DNA of 64,000 nucleotides from Haloarcula halobia (GCF_029338255.1 NZ_CP119787.1:1364001-1428000); one strand, 5' to 3'. Positions 26,527 through 35,996 are shown, counted from the stretch's first letter. A program made the numbers and translations. Notes: a model not told the origin generated them from the letters alone.

Positions 26527-27522
26527 TCACCGGCGGAATGAGAGTCCGTCGACGTCGCCGTCGACGGCCCCGGTCAGGCCCGCACCCAGCGCGTAGGCCG
26601 TCCGCTGGGCGCCGCCCCGGAGCCGCTGGGTCAGGCCGCGCTGGGGCTCGAACTCGGCGACGGTGACCGGTTCGCCCAGTCTGTCCTCGAGGCGCTCCTC
26701 GACGTCCTCGCGGGTCCCGATGCGGTCGACCAGCCCCCGCTTGTGCGCGTCGGTGCCGAGGAAGACCTTCGCCTCCGTCGCCCGGATCTCCTCGGGGTCC
26801 ATCTCGCGGCCCTCGGCCACCGTCTCGACGAACTGGTCGTAGTAGTCGTCGACGATGCCCTGGAGGTACTCGCGTTCGTCCTCGCGTATCTCCTTCAGCG
26901 GGAGGCCGGCGTCCTTGTAGTCCCCGGCGGTGAACTGCTCGTAGGAGAGGCCCGCGCGGTCGGCCAGGTCCGTGGCGTTGACCCGCGAGCCGATGACGCC
27001 GATGGAGCCGACGATAGAGCCCTCGCGGGCCCACAGTTCGTCACAGCCGGCGGCGATGTCGTAGCCGCCGCTCGCACAGACGTCGGTGGCGTAGGCGACG
27101 GTCGGCCCCTCGAAACGCTCCGCGGCCAGGCGGATGTCCTCGCTCGGGACGATTTCCCCGCCCGGCGTGTTGAGCTTCAGCAGGAGCGCATCCGCGCCCT
27201 TGTCGGCGTCGGCCCGCTCTATCTGCTCGACGACGTCGTCGGCGCCGGCGCCGACCGGCGGGCTGACGACGCCGCCACCGCCATCGCGGGTAATCGGGCC
27301 CTCGACGGCGACCTCGGCGACGTTGTGTGAGGGGGCGACGGAGTCGGCGGCGTTGCCCCCGATCTTGACCGCGGCGACGACGACGCCGACGACCAGCAGG
27401 ACGCCGAGCAGCTCGGCGAGGTCGCCCGGGAAGGCGACGAACAGCACCCACCCGACCACCGCGGCGACGAGCGCCACGGCGCCGACGACCACCAGCCGGG
27501 TGACCGTCCGACTCGCGCTCAC
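26527..27522 (-). CDS. sppA: Signal peptide peptidase SppA (S49 serine protease)
   Basis: 331 aa. Two N-terminal membrane segments (about 8-30 and 36-54), then the S49 domain with catalytic Ser151 in DVCASGGYD and Lys203 in GDYKDAG; the 52-residue spacing matches the Ser/Lys dyad of short SppA enzymes. It cleaves remnant signal peptides in the membrane. The ATG overlaps the upstream PAC2 gene stop by 4 nt (ATGA), so the pair is translationally coupled. Confidence 0.92.
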   Translation of the reverse strand: MSASRTVTRLVVVGAVALVAAVVGWVLFVAFPGDLAELLGVLLVVGVVVAAVKIGGNAADSVAPSHNVAEVAVEGPITRDGGGGVVSPPVGAGADDVVEQIERADADKGADALLLKLNTPGGEIVPSEDIRLAAERFEGPTVAYATDVCASGGYDIAAGCDELWAREGSIVGSIGVIGSRVNATDLADRAGLSYEQFTAGDYKDAGLPLKEIREDEREYLQGIVDDYYDQFVETVAEGREMDPEEIRATEAKVFLGTDAHKRGLVDRIGTREDVEERLEDRLGEPVTVAEFEPQRGLTQRLRGGAQRTAYALGAGLTGAVDGDVDGLSFRR

Positions 27523-28259
27523 TGGTACATCCCCAGCGGCCGCGCGCTCGTGCTCTCCTCTGTGTCCTGGAGCTGCCGGGCGAGGCGGGCCTTGGCCTCG
27601 CGGATCTGCTCGGCCTGGTCGACGAGGACGTCGGTGTCGACCTCGATGCCGGCGATGGGGCCGATGCCCTCCGAGAGCAACCGGCGGGCGGCCCGCGGGT
27701 CCGGGAACCGCCGGTCGGCCTCGACGACCAGGCCGACGCTGGTCAGGTCGATGCTGTTGGCCTCGTGGATGAGGGCGCCGGTCGGCCCGGTGATGGCGCC
27801 GTCCTCGGTGGGGACGTCGACGCCCGCCGCTTCGAGTAGCGACGCCCCCTCGCCCGTGGAGACGCCGTAGACCACGGGTTCCCGCTCCTCGTCCGGTTCG
27901 GTCGCCATCCCGCTGAGGAAGACCGGCGTCACGTCCATCTCCGCGAACCAGCCCACGATGCAGCCCGCGAACTCCGTCGCCGCGGACGGCGAGATCGGCG
28001 CGTCGCTCTGGAGGACCAGCAGGTCCTGGTCGGCGTCGGCGTAGAACCGGACCGGCGAGCGGATCTGGGGGTCGCCATCGGCGTAGACACCGATCTCCGG
28101 GAGCCCCTCGCAGTGGGCCGATGCGTAGTGGTCCATGTCGTACACCTCGACCAGGTGGTCGGCGGCGATCTTCCCGACGAGGCCGACGCCGGGGAGTCCC
28201 TCGACGAGTGTCGGTTCGTCCAGCGTGACGTCCTCACGGTGGACTTCAACGTGTGCCAT
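27519..28259 (-). CDS. PAC2-family proteasome assembly chaperone homologue
   Basis: 246 aa. Family features: LVEGLPGVGLVGKIAADHLV at residues 19-38, then FYADADQDLLVLQSDAPI and GPTGALIHEA. The C-terminal 40 residues form a probable coiled coil (EQIREAKARLARQLQD). Archaeal PAC2 proteins are proposed to aid proteasome assembly. ATG 28259 is preferred to an in-frame start 27 bp upstream, since it begins with the conserved MAHVEVH. It overlaps sppA by 4 nt, and the adjoining membrane protease fits a proteolysis theme. Confidence 0.85.
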   Translation of the reverse strand: MAHVEVHREDVTLDEPTLVEGLPGVGLVGKIAADHLVEVYDMDHYASAHCEGLPEIGVYADGDPQIRSPVRFYADADQDLLVLQSDAPISPSAATEFAGCIVGWFAEMDVTPVFLSGMATEPDEEREPVVYGVSTGEGASLLEAAGVDVPTEDGAITGPTGALIHEANSIDLTSVGLVVEADRRFPDPRAARRLLSEGIGPIAGIEVDTDVLVDQAEQIREAKARLARQLQDTEESTSARPLGMYQ

Positions 28260-28460
28260 GCCCCCGTATTCGACTGCCGAAGGCATGAAAGGCGGGGTGG
28301 AACGGTCACCGCGCCGGGGTCGGGCTCTTGCCGTCCCGGGAACGCGCGACTCCAGACCACGACCGACCTACGACACGGCGAGGAACGGCACGCGAGGGGC
28401 TGTACCGGCCAGTTCCTGCCACCAGATATATGCCTTCTCAGCCCAAGCGAACGGCAGAAC

Positions 28461-30230
28461 ATGGAGCGACCGACGCACGTAGCGAGCTCGGGGCCGGTCC
28501 TGGTCGTCCAGTCCGACGGCCGCATCGACCACGTGAACACGGCGGCCCGACTGCTGCTGGACGCGCCCTCCACCGACGCCCTCGTCGGGGAGTCGGTCCT
28601 CGAATTCGTCGCGACCACGGACCGGGACCCGCTGCTCGACCAGTTCGACCGGTTGGTGGGAGGTGACGCGTCGGCTATCGGGCTGACCCTCACGCTGACG
28701 GGCCCGACTCGCGGCGCTCGAGACTTCGTCGTCCTGAACTCGGCCGTCGAGTGGGACGGGGCCGAGCGCGTCGAGATGACCGCCTTCGATGCGAACGAGG
28801 AGCTCCCGACCGGGTTCCAAGAGCGGACGATGGACGCCACGCCGGTTGGCATCACGATTGCGGACGCCGACCGGCCGGACGAACCCATCATCTACGCCAA
28901 CGACGGGTTCTGCGAGCTGACCGGCTACCCCCGCGAGGAGATACTCGGCCGGAACTGTCGGTTCCTGCAGGGGGAGGAGACGAACGAGGACACCGTCGCG
29001 GAGGTCAGGGACGCCGTCGACGCCGAGGCGCCGATCACGACCGAACTCCGGAACTACCGTCGCGACGGGTCGATGTTCTGGAACCGGCTCACGATAACGC
29101 CGGTCGAGGCACCGGACGGGACCGTCACACACTTCCTCGGCTTCCAGGAGGACGTGACCGACCGCCGGGCCTTCGAACAGGCGAAACGGATCTTCGAGAT
29201 GCAGGCCGAGGCGCTGGACAAGTCCATCTTCATCACGGACACCGAGGGCACCATCGAGTACGTGAACCCGGCGTTCGAGCGAACGACCGGTTACTCGGCC
29301 GAGGACGCCGTCGGCGAGAACCCCCGGATTCTGAACTCGGGCCAGCAGGACGAGACGTTCTATCGCGAGCTGTGGGAGACCATCACCGTCGGTGAGGTCT
29401 GGGAGACCGAAATAACGAACCGGCGGAAGTCGGGCGAGCTGTACCGGACGACACAGAAGATCGTCCCGGTGACGGACGCCGACGGAGCGGTAACCAACTT
29501 CGTCGCCATCGAGGAAGACGTCACGGACGCCCAGTTCATCGAGCAGGTGCTGCACGTGATGGACCGCGTGCTGCGACACAACGTCCGGAACTCGGTCACC
29601 GCGATTCGCGGATTCACGGACCTTCTGGAGGGCGAACTCGACGACCAGGAGCACCGCGCCGCCGTCGAGGCCATCCAGGAGCACACCGAAAAGCTGGGCA
29701 AGCTGAGCGACGAGACCCGGACCATCCGGGAACTGTTCCGACGACGGCACGCCGAGCACTCGCTCTCGGTGGCCGCGGTCGAGGGATTCGTCGACACGCG
29801 ACGCGAGATGCACCCCGAGGCCGTCATCGAACTCTCGATGGACGCCGGCGACGACACGGTGGTCCAGAACGGCAGCCTGTTGCAACTCGCCATCGACGAG
29901 GCGCTCGAAAACGCCGTCGTCCACCACGACGGCGAGACGCCACGCGTCGCGGTGACCGTCGAGGCGGCAGACGACGGCGAGGCGCTCCGCGTCGAGATAG
30001 CCGACGACGGCCCCGGGATCCCCGACGAGGAGTGGGACGTCATCATGGCCGGCGAGGAGACGCCGCTCCAGCACGGGACCGGCATCGGCCTCTGGCTCAT
30101 GTACTGGACGGTCACGGCGCTGGGCGGCACGATGCGACGGGCCGAGAACGATCCACGTGGCACCGTCATCACGTACCACGTGCCGCTCGTCGCCGGCGAC
30201 CACGTCGACGAGTGGAAATCGAGCGAGTGA
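28461..30230 (+). CDS. LOV/PAS sensor histidine kinase
   Basis: 589 aa, no membrane segment. An N-terminal PAS-like domain (about 8-110) is followed by a LOV domain (about 120-245) with flavin-adduct motif GRNCRFLQG (Cys166), NYRRDGSMFWN and FLGFQEDVT, the residues that bind FMN in blue-light receptors. A third PAS (about 248-365) follows, then the phosphoacceptor His373 in VLRHNVRNSVTAI and an ATPase domain with EALENAVVHH (N box), DDGPGIPD and GTGIGLWL. Predicted soluble blue-light or redox sensor kinase. No response regulator is adjacent. GATATATG lies about 27-34 bp upstream. Confidence 0.9.
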   Translation: MERPTHVASSGPVLVVQSDGRIDHVNTAARLLLDAPSTDALVGESVLEFVATTDRDPLLDQFDRLVGGDASAIGLTLTLTGPTRGARDFVVLNSAVEWDGAERVEMTAFDANEELPTGFQERTMDATPVGITIADADRPDEPIIYANDGFCELTGYPREEILGRNCRFLQGEETNEDTVAEVRDAVDAEAPITTELRNYRRDGSMFWNRLTITPVEAPDGTVTHFLGFQEDVTDRRAFEQAKRIFEMQAEALDKSIFITDTEGTIEYVNPAFERTTGYSAEDAVGENPRILNSGQQDETFYRELWETITVGEVWETEITNRRKSGELYRTTQKIVPVTDADGAVTNFVAIEEDVTDAQFIEQVLHVMDRVLRHNVRNSVTAIRGFTDLLEGELDDQEHRAAVEAIQEHTEKLGKLSDETRTIRELFRRRHAEHSLSVAAVEGFVDTRREMHPEAVIELSMDAGDDTVVQNGSLLQLAIDEALENAVVHHDGETPRVAVTVEAADDGEALRVEIADDGPGIPDEEWDVIMAGEETPLQHGTGIGLWLMYWTVTALGGTMRRAENDPRGTVITYHVPLVAGDHVDEWKSSE

Positions 30231-30351
30231 GTCGCGCCGGTTGGCTGTCGCGACGGCCCGGGTAGACCGCCTTCCCGTGTCGGTGCCCGACCGCTGAGCC
30301 CGGCTCCAGACTTCGAAACCGACAAGCGACCTCCCGGCCAACCCCGGGCCA

Positions 30352-31260
30352 ATGGAACCACCCGACCGGTATCGCCCCATCGTCGACGACTTCGAGGCGT
30401 TCCGCGAGGCCTGCGAACGCCCACTCCCGTCGGTGGTCAGAGTCAACACGATCAAGGCCAGCGTCGCGGACGTCCGACAGGCACTCGCCGAGGCCGACAT
30501 CACGGCCGACCCGGTCGACTGGCACGACCGGGTGCTCGTCCTGCCCGAGGACCCGCCGGGGAACAACTGGCCGTACTTCCACGGCTGGATCCACGGCCAG
30601 GAGGAGGTCTCTGCCGTCCCCGCGACGGTGCTGGACCCCCAACCGGGCGAGCGCGTGTGGGACGCCTGTGCCGCACCGGGGAGCAAGACGACCCAGCTCG
30701 CGGCGCTGATGGACGACCGCGGCGAGGTCGTCGCCAGCGACAACAACCTCGGGCGGATCTCGGCGCTCCGGTCGAACACCGAACGGCTCGGCGCGACCAG
30801 CGTGGCCGTCACCCACGAGGACGCGCGCAACCACTCGCTTTCCCCCTTCGGCGGGGCGACCTACGACCGCGCGCTGGTCGACGTGCCCTGCTCCTGTGAG
30901 GGGACCATCCGCAAGAACCCCGACGCCTTCGACGACTGGTCGCTCTCGCACGTCCAGGGCGTCGCCGGCGTCCAGAAGGGCATCCTCGCGCGGGCGGTGC
31001 AGGCCACCGACCCCGGCGGCACGGTCGTCTACTCGACGTGTACGTTCGCGCCGGAGGAAAACGAGGCCGTCCTCGACCACGTGCTCGGCGAAGAGGACTG
31101 TGAACTCGTCGACTACGACCTCCCGCTGACACACCGGCCGGGCGTCACCGAGTGGCAGGACGAGGCGTTCGACCCGAGCGTCACCCGGGCGAAACGCATC
31201 TACCCCCACCACAACGACACGGGCGGGTTCTTCTGTGCGAAACTGGAGGTGACGGGATGA
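30352..31260 (+). CDS. RNA cytosine-C5 methyltransferase (NSUN/RsmB-like)
   Basis: 302 aa. SAM-binding motif VWDACAAPGSKTTQLAALM, then the two family cysteines Cys180 (VDVPCSCEGT) and Cys230 (YSTCTFAPEEN). It methylates cytosines in tRNA or rRNA. It lacks a PUA domain of its own; the next gene, starting within its stop codon (ATGA), encodes a PUA-like protein, suggesting a two-chain enzyme. The specific RNA target is not evident. Confidence 0.9.
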   Translation: MEPPDRYRPIVDDFEAFREACERPLPSVVRVNTIKASVADVRQALAEADITADPVDWHDRVLVLPEDPPGNNWPYFHGWIHGQEEVSAVPATVLDPQPGERVWDACAAPGSKTTQLAALMDDRGEVVASDNNLGRISALRSNTERLGATSVAVTHEDARNHSLSPFGGATYDRALVDVPCSCEGTIRKNPDAFDDWSLSHVQGVAGVQKGILARAVQATDPGGTVVYSTCTFAPEENEAVLDHVLGEEDCELVDYDLPLTHRPGVTEWQDEAFDPSVTRAKRIYPHHNDTGGFFCAKLEVTG

Positions 31261-31763
31261 GCAACGACAGCACGACGTTCACCCGGTTGCCCGCGACGGA
31301 CGCCGAGCGCGAGGACGAGGGCAGGGCCACCCGCGCGGAGGTCGTCGACTTCTGGGCCGAGCGGTTCGGCGTCCCGCCCGAGACGTTCGCCGACTACACG
31401 TTCTGGGAACGCGGCGCGGGCAAGATATGGGTCTACCGGGGTGACCCACCGTCTCCGGTGGACGTCGAGGGCCTGGGGATGACGTTCCTCAGGACCCGCC
31501 AGGAACACTGGAAGCCGACGCTCGAAGCCGTCCAGCGCTTCGGCCACCACGCGACGACGAACGTCGTCCACCTCGAGGAAAACGAAGCCGAGGCGTTCGT
31601 CGCCGGCCACGACCAGGAACTCGACTGGGACGGCGACTGGGGCTACCTCGTCGTCACCCACGACCTGGCCGGCGACCCCGAACCCGTCGGCGTCGGCCTG
31701 TACGTCTACGGCGAACTGCGCTCGCAGGTGCCGAAAGGGCGGCGACGGGAACTGGACGGGTAG
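31257..31763 (+). CDS. PUA-like protein coupled to the RNA methylase
   Basis: 168 aa. After about 30 residues there is an FWAERFGVPPETFADYTFWERGAGK-type segment, then a beta-rich part with GLGMTFLRTRQEHWKPTLEA and VGVGLYVYGELRSQVPKGRR resembling the PUA-like domain fused to RsmF/NSUN methylases in other organisms. Overlap with the methylase gene (ATGA 31257-31260) implies equimolar production. Probable RNA-binding partner; direct function not shown. Confidence 0.75.
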   Translation: MSNDSTTFTRLPATDAEREDEGRATRAEVVDFWAERFGVPPETFADYTFWERGAGKIWVYRGDPPSPVDVEGLGMTFLRTRQEHWKPTLEAVQRFGHHATTNVVHLEENEAEAFVAGHDQELDWDGDWGYLVVTHDLAGDPEPVGVGLYVYGELRSQVPKGRRRELDG

Positions 31764-31782
31764 TCGACGCCTCGCCCCGGTT

Positions 31783-33321
31783 TCACTCTCTGGGCGCGAT
31801 CGTCCCGCCGGACAGTCCGTCCCACTCGACCCGGTAGCCGAGCCTGGCCAGCAGCGCGCTGTCGTCGTCGACGCCGTATTCGTCGAACACGGTTTCGACT
31901 GTCCCGTAGGCCATTCCGGCTTCGAGTTCGTCACGCAGGTCCGCCAGTACTCCCGGACGGACGAGCGTCCGGCCGACGCGCTCGTGGTCGGGGAACGACT
32001 TGTCCTCGATGGCGTCCTCGCTGACGCCGTGCTCGGCGGCCAGCGCCGCGAGCGACACGACGTCGGCCTCGGGCCGCAGTTCGTCGGGGAGGGCCGCCGC
32101 GCTCGCGGCGACGAGGTCCGACTCGTAGGGCCGCAGCGCGTCACGGACGTCCTTGACACGGACCCGGTCCCTGTAGGGGATCGCCCGGTGGTCGAGCGAC
32201 TCGATGGCCTCGCCGACGCCCAGCGAGTCGTCGACGGCGACGAGCAGTTCCACGCCCTCCAGATCGGCCAGCCGAGCGAGTTTCTTCTCGACGTACTCGG
32301 GCGTCCAGAACCCCATCACCTCGAAGAAGACGCGGAACTCGGCGTCGGCGTTCCCGGTGTTCTGTACGCCGTCCGCGCCGCCGGGTTGCCACTCGAAGGC
32401 GAAGTCGGGGACGACGACGTGTTCGCCGGCCGCGAGCGGTTCGGGTTCCCGGACGAGCGTCCAGTCGAGGCCGAGTGCCTCGAACCGTGCGGCGAAATCG
32501 GCCTCGACCCCGCTGTCGTAGGTCACCGTCGCCACGGGGTCGGTGCCCGGCGGCGTGAGGTCGGCGTCGGAGAGCGTCAGCGTCCGCTCGGTCCCCCGGT
32601 CGTCGACCGTCGCCTCGAGGTGCCACTCGCCGGCCCGCGAGACGGTCCGCAGGAGTCGGGCGAAGCGGGTTCCGTACCGGCGCGTGTTCGAGAACAGCGC
32701 GTCCGGCCCGGTGACGACGACTTCACGGCCCGCCTCGGTCCTGCGGATCTCGTACATGAGTCGGAGGCGCTTGACCGCCGAGACGAGCGTCGTGGGGTCG
32801 GACGAACGGACGCGAACCTCCGTCGCGTCGAACAGCGCCGTCTGGGCCAGCGAGAGGTTGTACTGCCGGCGCAGATCCGCCGGCGTCCAGCGCGCGTCGA
32901 CGTCCGCGAGCACTTCGCGAGCCTCCAGATCGGCGTAGAGGGAGTCCTCGACCGCCTCGACGGACACCCCCAGTCTGTCGGCCGCCCGTTCCAGCGCGTC
33001 GGCGCGCTCGCCGTCGGTGACGACGCCGACGGCCTCGGCCGCCTCGAAGACCCGCCGTCGCACCCGCTCGGGTGGGACGGCCGCTCGCGTCTCGAAGGTC
33101 GCCGCCCGTTCGAGTAGTTTCGCGAACCCGCGGACGAGCTTGAAGTCCGCGTCGCCCTCGAGGTCGGTGAGCGCCGCTTGCAGGTCGGCACGCGTCTCGC
33201 CGACGTGCCCCTGATAGACCCCGAGGACGCGAGCGGCCAGTCGGTCCGCCGACTCGTCGACGAACTGCGGGTGGTAGCCGCCGCCGGCCCGCGAGACGCG
33301 CAGGAGGTCCTTCGTCAGCAC
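31783..33321 (-). CDS. bax1: Bax1-type nuclease (DUF790), XPB partner
   Basis: 512 aa, the usual length of the family. N terminus MLTKDLLRVSRAGGGYHPQF is characteristic. The C-terminal half carries a nuclease-like core (VVPDFAFEW, FFEVMGFWTPEYVEKK). In archaea Bax1 binds the XPB helicase and cuts DNA at bubble or fork junctions during repair. XPB is coded just upstream on the same strand, separated by one small gene. GTG 33321 is the only start that gives the conserved N terminus. Confidence 0.9.
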   Translation of the reverse strand: MLTKDLLRVSRAGGGYHPQFVDESADRLAARVLGVYQGHVGETRADLQAALTDLEGDADFKLVRGFAKLLERAATFETRAAVPPERVRRRVFEAAEAVGVVTDGERADALERAADRLGVSVEAVEDSLYADLEAREVLADVDARWTPADLRRQYNLSLAQTALFDATEVRVRSSDPTTLVSAVKRLRLMYEIRRTEAGREVVVTGPDALFSNTRRYGTRFARLLRTVSRAGEWHLEATVDDRGTERTLTLSDADLTPPGTDPVATVTYDSGVEADFAARFEALGLDWTLVREPEPLAAGEHVVVPDFAFEWQPGGADGVQNTGNADAEFRVFFEVMGFWTPEYVEKKLARLADLEGVELLVAVDDSLGVGEAIESLDHRAIPYRDRVRVKDVRDALRPYESDLVAASAAALPDELRPEADVVSLAALAAEHGVSEDAIEDKSFPDHERVGRTLVRPGVLADLRDELEAGMAYGTVETVFDEYGVDDDSALLARLGYRVEWDGLSGGTIAPRE

Positions 33322-33360
33322 GCCTTCCAGTGGGTGGCCGCGCTACAAAAGTGCCTCGCG

Positions 33361-33765
33361 CTACTCGTCGCGCTCTGCCCGTCGCCGCCAGGCCCGCTCC
33401 TGTCGTCGCTCGGCGACGTGGCTGTCGCCGTCGGCGATGTCCTCGCTGGCCTGGCGCTCGAACTGCTGGACGTCGTCCAGCAGTCCGTCCTCGAACGTCT
33501 CCAGCAGGTCGTACGTCCACCGCTCGTCGACCGCGCCACTTGGAAGCAGGTCGGTCCGGAGGCGGTCGGCCAGGTCGTCGTAGCCACAGGCGCGCAACAC
33601 CGGTTCCGCGTCGTCCAGGTGGTCCATCGCGTGTCCCGTGGCGTGGTGGAACTCGATGAGGTTCCCGTGGGCGCGCCGGAGCCACTCGAGCCCCAGTTCG
33701 ACCGAGTGCAGCGCGTCCACCTCGAAGTCGTTGAGGTCGGTCGGGTCGTCTGTGGTCTGTGCCAT
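33361..33765 (-). CDS. Small helical protein between XPB and Bax1 genes
   Basis: 134 aa, mostly alpha-helical and acidic, with His-rich IEFHHATGHAMDHLDD near residue 35 and a charged C-terminal helix. I do not recognise a characterised family. It lies 39 bp before bax1 and 86 bp after xpb in one orientation, so it is probably part of the repair operon. ATG 33765 is chosen; an in-frame ATG at 33792 (MALQDVREH) is an alternative but has a GAGGT almost touching it. His/Asp pattern could bind metal. Confidence 0.7.
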   Translation of the reverse strand: MAQTTDDPTDLNDFEVDALHSVELGLEWLRRAHGNLIEFHHATGHAMDHLDDAEPVLRACGYDDLADRLRTDLLPSGAVDERWTYDLLETFEDGLLDDVQQFERQASEDIADGDSHVAERRQERAWRRRAERDE

Positions 33766-33851
33766 GTGTTCACGTACGTCTTGGAGCGCCATACCTCTTG
33801 GCCGCCTGCTGGGGCGCACCGCCCGCGGACCGGCCGCCTGCACCGAGCGGG

Positions 33852-35186
33852 CTACCGGCGACGCCGTGCCACCCGCTCTTCGGCGGTCTCCTCGGTCACC
33901 AGTTCGTACAGCAGGGCTCGGCCGCCGTCGGCTTTCGGGCGGAGGATTCGGCCCAGGCGCTGGGTGAACTCGCGTTCGGAGCCACTCCCGGAGAGGACGA
34001 CGGCGACGTTGGCGTCCGGGACGTCGACGCCCTCGTCTAAGACGTTCGCCGTCACCACCCGGGAGTAGGTGCCGTCGCGAAAGCGTTCGAGAATCTCCCG
34101 GCGTTCGCTCGCGCCGGTCTCGTGGGTGATCGCGGGTATCAGGAACCGCTCGGAGAGCCGATAGACGAGGTCGGTGTAGGCGGTGAAGACGATGACGCGG
34201 TCGTCGCGGTGGGTATCGAGGATGGCGGCGAGGCGCTTGACCTTGCGCTGGGCGTTCATCATCTCCTCGCGGGCGCGCTGCTTCGCCAGGAGCGCCTCGC
34301 GGGCCGCGGGGTCCCGGCCCGAGCGCTTGACCAGCTCCTGGTAGTCGCTGCCCGACCGGAGTTCGATGCCCGAGCGGGCCAGATAGTCGGTGAACGTGCC
34401 CTGGTACTCCTCGTAGCGCTCGCGCTCGGCGTCGGTGAGCGCGACTTCGAGGCGCTTGATGTCGTAGTCCGCGAGGTGCTCGCCGGCGAGGTCGTCTACC
34501 GCGACCCGGTGGACCAGCGGGTCCACCAGGTCTTCGACCACGTCGTGCGCATCGTCGGGCCGTTCGAAGGTCGCCGTGAGTCCCATCCGAGCGGGCGCGG
34601 CGAGTAGTCGCGCGATGTCGCGGTACCCCTCGCCGCCGAGATGGTGCACCTCGTCGAAGACCACGAACCCGAAGCGGTCGCCCAGTTCGTCCGCCCGGAG
34701 GTACGCCGAGTCGTACGTCGAGACGGTGACCGACTCGACGCGCTGTTCGCCCCCGCCGAGCCGACCGACGGGGACGTCGAACTCCCGTTCGAGTTCGCGC
34801 TGCCACTGCTCTAACAGGTCGATGGTCGGGACGACGACCAGCGTGGGCGTGCCCAGCGCGACCATCGCGGCGATGCCGATGACCGTCTTCCCGCTCCCGG
34901 TCGGCAGTTCGAGACAGCCGCGGTCGCCGGCCGACCGCCAGGCGTCGAGCGCCGTCTCCTGGTAGGCGCGCAGGTCGTAGGTCGTCGCGAGGTCGAGCGA
35001 CGGGTGGTCGAGGACGCGGTCCTCGTACTCGACGCCACGCTCGTCGAGGGCAGTACGGAGCGCCGCGTACCGGTAGGCTGGCGCGCGCGCGCTCTTCGAG
35101 CGGGCGTCGTCTTCGACGCCGGGAAGGTCCGCCGGCGGGTCGCCGTCGAGTCGGACGGTCCCGTTCTCGAACGTCAGCGTCAGCAC
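33852..35186 (-). CDS. xpb: XPB-type DNA repair helicase
   Basis: 444 aa. Superfamily 2 helicase: Walker A PTGSGKTVIG, Walker B DEVHHLGG, motif III LTATFERPD, and C-terminal motifs IVFTAYT-like, VLDEGVDVP and QRLGRILRPK. An N-terminal damage-recognition-like region precedes it. Archaeal XPB works with Bax1 in nucleotide-excision-type repair; the two genes are in one gene cluster here. GTG 35186 starts the conserved MLTLTFENG. Divergent from grpE over 132 bp. Confidence 0.9.
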   Translation of the reverse strand: MLTLTFENGTVRLDGDPPADLPGVEDDARSKSARAPAYRYAALRTALDERGVEYEDRVLDHPSLDLATTYDLRAYQETALDAWRSAGDRGCLELPTGSGKTVIGIAAMVALGTPTLVVVPTIDLLEQWQRELEREFDVPVGRLGGGEQRVESVTVSTYDSAYLRADELGDRFGFVVFDEVHHLGGEGYRDIARLLAAPARMGLTATFERPDDAHDVVEDLVDPLVHRVAVDDLAGEHLADYDIKRLEVALTDAERERYEEYQGTFTDYLARSGIELRSGSDYQELVKRSGRDPAAREALLAKQRAREEMMNAQRKVKRLAAILDTHRDDRVIVFTAYTDLVYRLSERFLIPAITHETGASERREILERFRDGTYSRVVTANVLDEGVDVPDANVAVVLSGSGSEREFTQRLGRILRPKADGGRALLYELVTEETAEERVARRRR

Positions 35187-35286
35187 GGCTTCGCGTTCGC
35201 CGCTGGGCCGGATAACGCTTTCCGCCCCGCCGACGCGCTTCGGCGCGTCGATCTCGGCCGTCGACTGCCAGGAGTGGATTTCTGAA

Positions 35287-35297
35287 TCCTTTTATTC
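35287..35297 (+). promoter_or_regulatory. TATA-like box of grpE
   Basis: TCCTTTTATTC lies 22-32 bp upstream of ATG 35319, predicting a leaderless grpE mRNA from the region shared with the divergent xpb gene. Confidence 0.5.
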
Positions 35298-35318
35298 GCG
35301 AACGGACTTCGTACGTAC

Positions 35319-35996
35319 ATGACCGAACAGGACGCCGCCGACGACTCGTCCGTGGCCGACACCGAGCGGACAGTCGAGGACGTCGACATCGAGGAGGCCC
35401 CCGAGGACGTGGACGTGAGCGAGGTCGACATCGATGGGGCGGACGACGCCGCGTCCGGGACGCCCGACGAGGCGCTGGTCGAGCGCGTCGCCGAGTCCGA
35501 CCCCGAGGGCATCGCGAGCGAACTCGCCGCGCTCCGGGCCCGGACCGAGATGCTGGAAGACGAAGTCGCCGACCGCGAGGCCGAAATCGAGGAACTCGAG
35601 TCGAAACTGAAGCGCAAACAGGCCGACTTCCAGAACTTCAAGAAACGGATGGAAAAGCGCCGCGAAGAGGAGGAACAACGGGCCACCGAGGATCTGGTGA
35701 CCCGCCTGTTCGACGTCCGTGACAACCTCGATCGCGCCCTCGAACAGGACGAGGACGTCGACATCCGCGACGGCGTCGAGGCGACGCTCCGCCAGCTCGA
35801 CGACGTGCTCGACGCCGAGGGGGTCGAGGTCATCGACCCGGACCCGGGAGCCGAAGTCGACCCGACACAGCATCAGGTGCTCGCCAGGGTCGAGAGCGAC
35901 GAGGAACCGGGTTCCATCGCCGACGTCCACCGCCTGGGCTACCAGATGGCCGACAAGGTCCTCCGCGAGGCGCAGGTCACCGTCAGCGAAGAGTAG
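35319..35996 (+). CDS. grpE: Nucleotide exchange factor GrpE
   Basis: 225 aa. A very acidic N-terminal extension (about 1-60) precedes the long coiled coil (ELAALRARTEMLEDEVADRE to KLKRKQADFQNFKKRMEK) and the C-terminal beta domain (QHQVLARVESDEEPGSIADV, YQMADKVLREAQVTV). It releases ADP from DnaK. dnaK follows in the same direction after 294 bp with its own promoter; dnaJ is not adjacent. Confidence 0.93.
   Translation: MTEQDAADDSSVADTERTVEDVDIEEAPEDVDVSEVDIDGADDAASGTPDEALVERVAESDPEGIASELAALRARTEMLEDEVADREAEIEELESKLKRKQADFQNFKKRMEKRREEEEQRATEDLVTRLFDVRDNLDRALEQDEDVDIRDGVEATLRQLDDVLDAEGVEVIDPDPGAEVDPTQHQVLARVESDEEPGSIADVHRLGYQMADKVLREAQVTVSEE

Noticed and set aside
28368-30830. 820-codon minus-strand frame opposite the LOV kinase
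   Set aside because: Pure antisense shadow; protein has no domain and crosses two real plus-strand genes.
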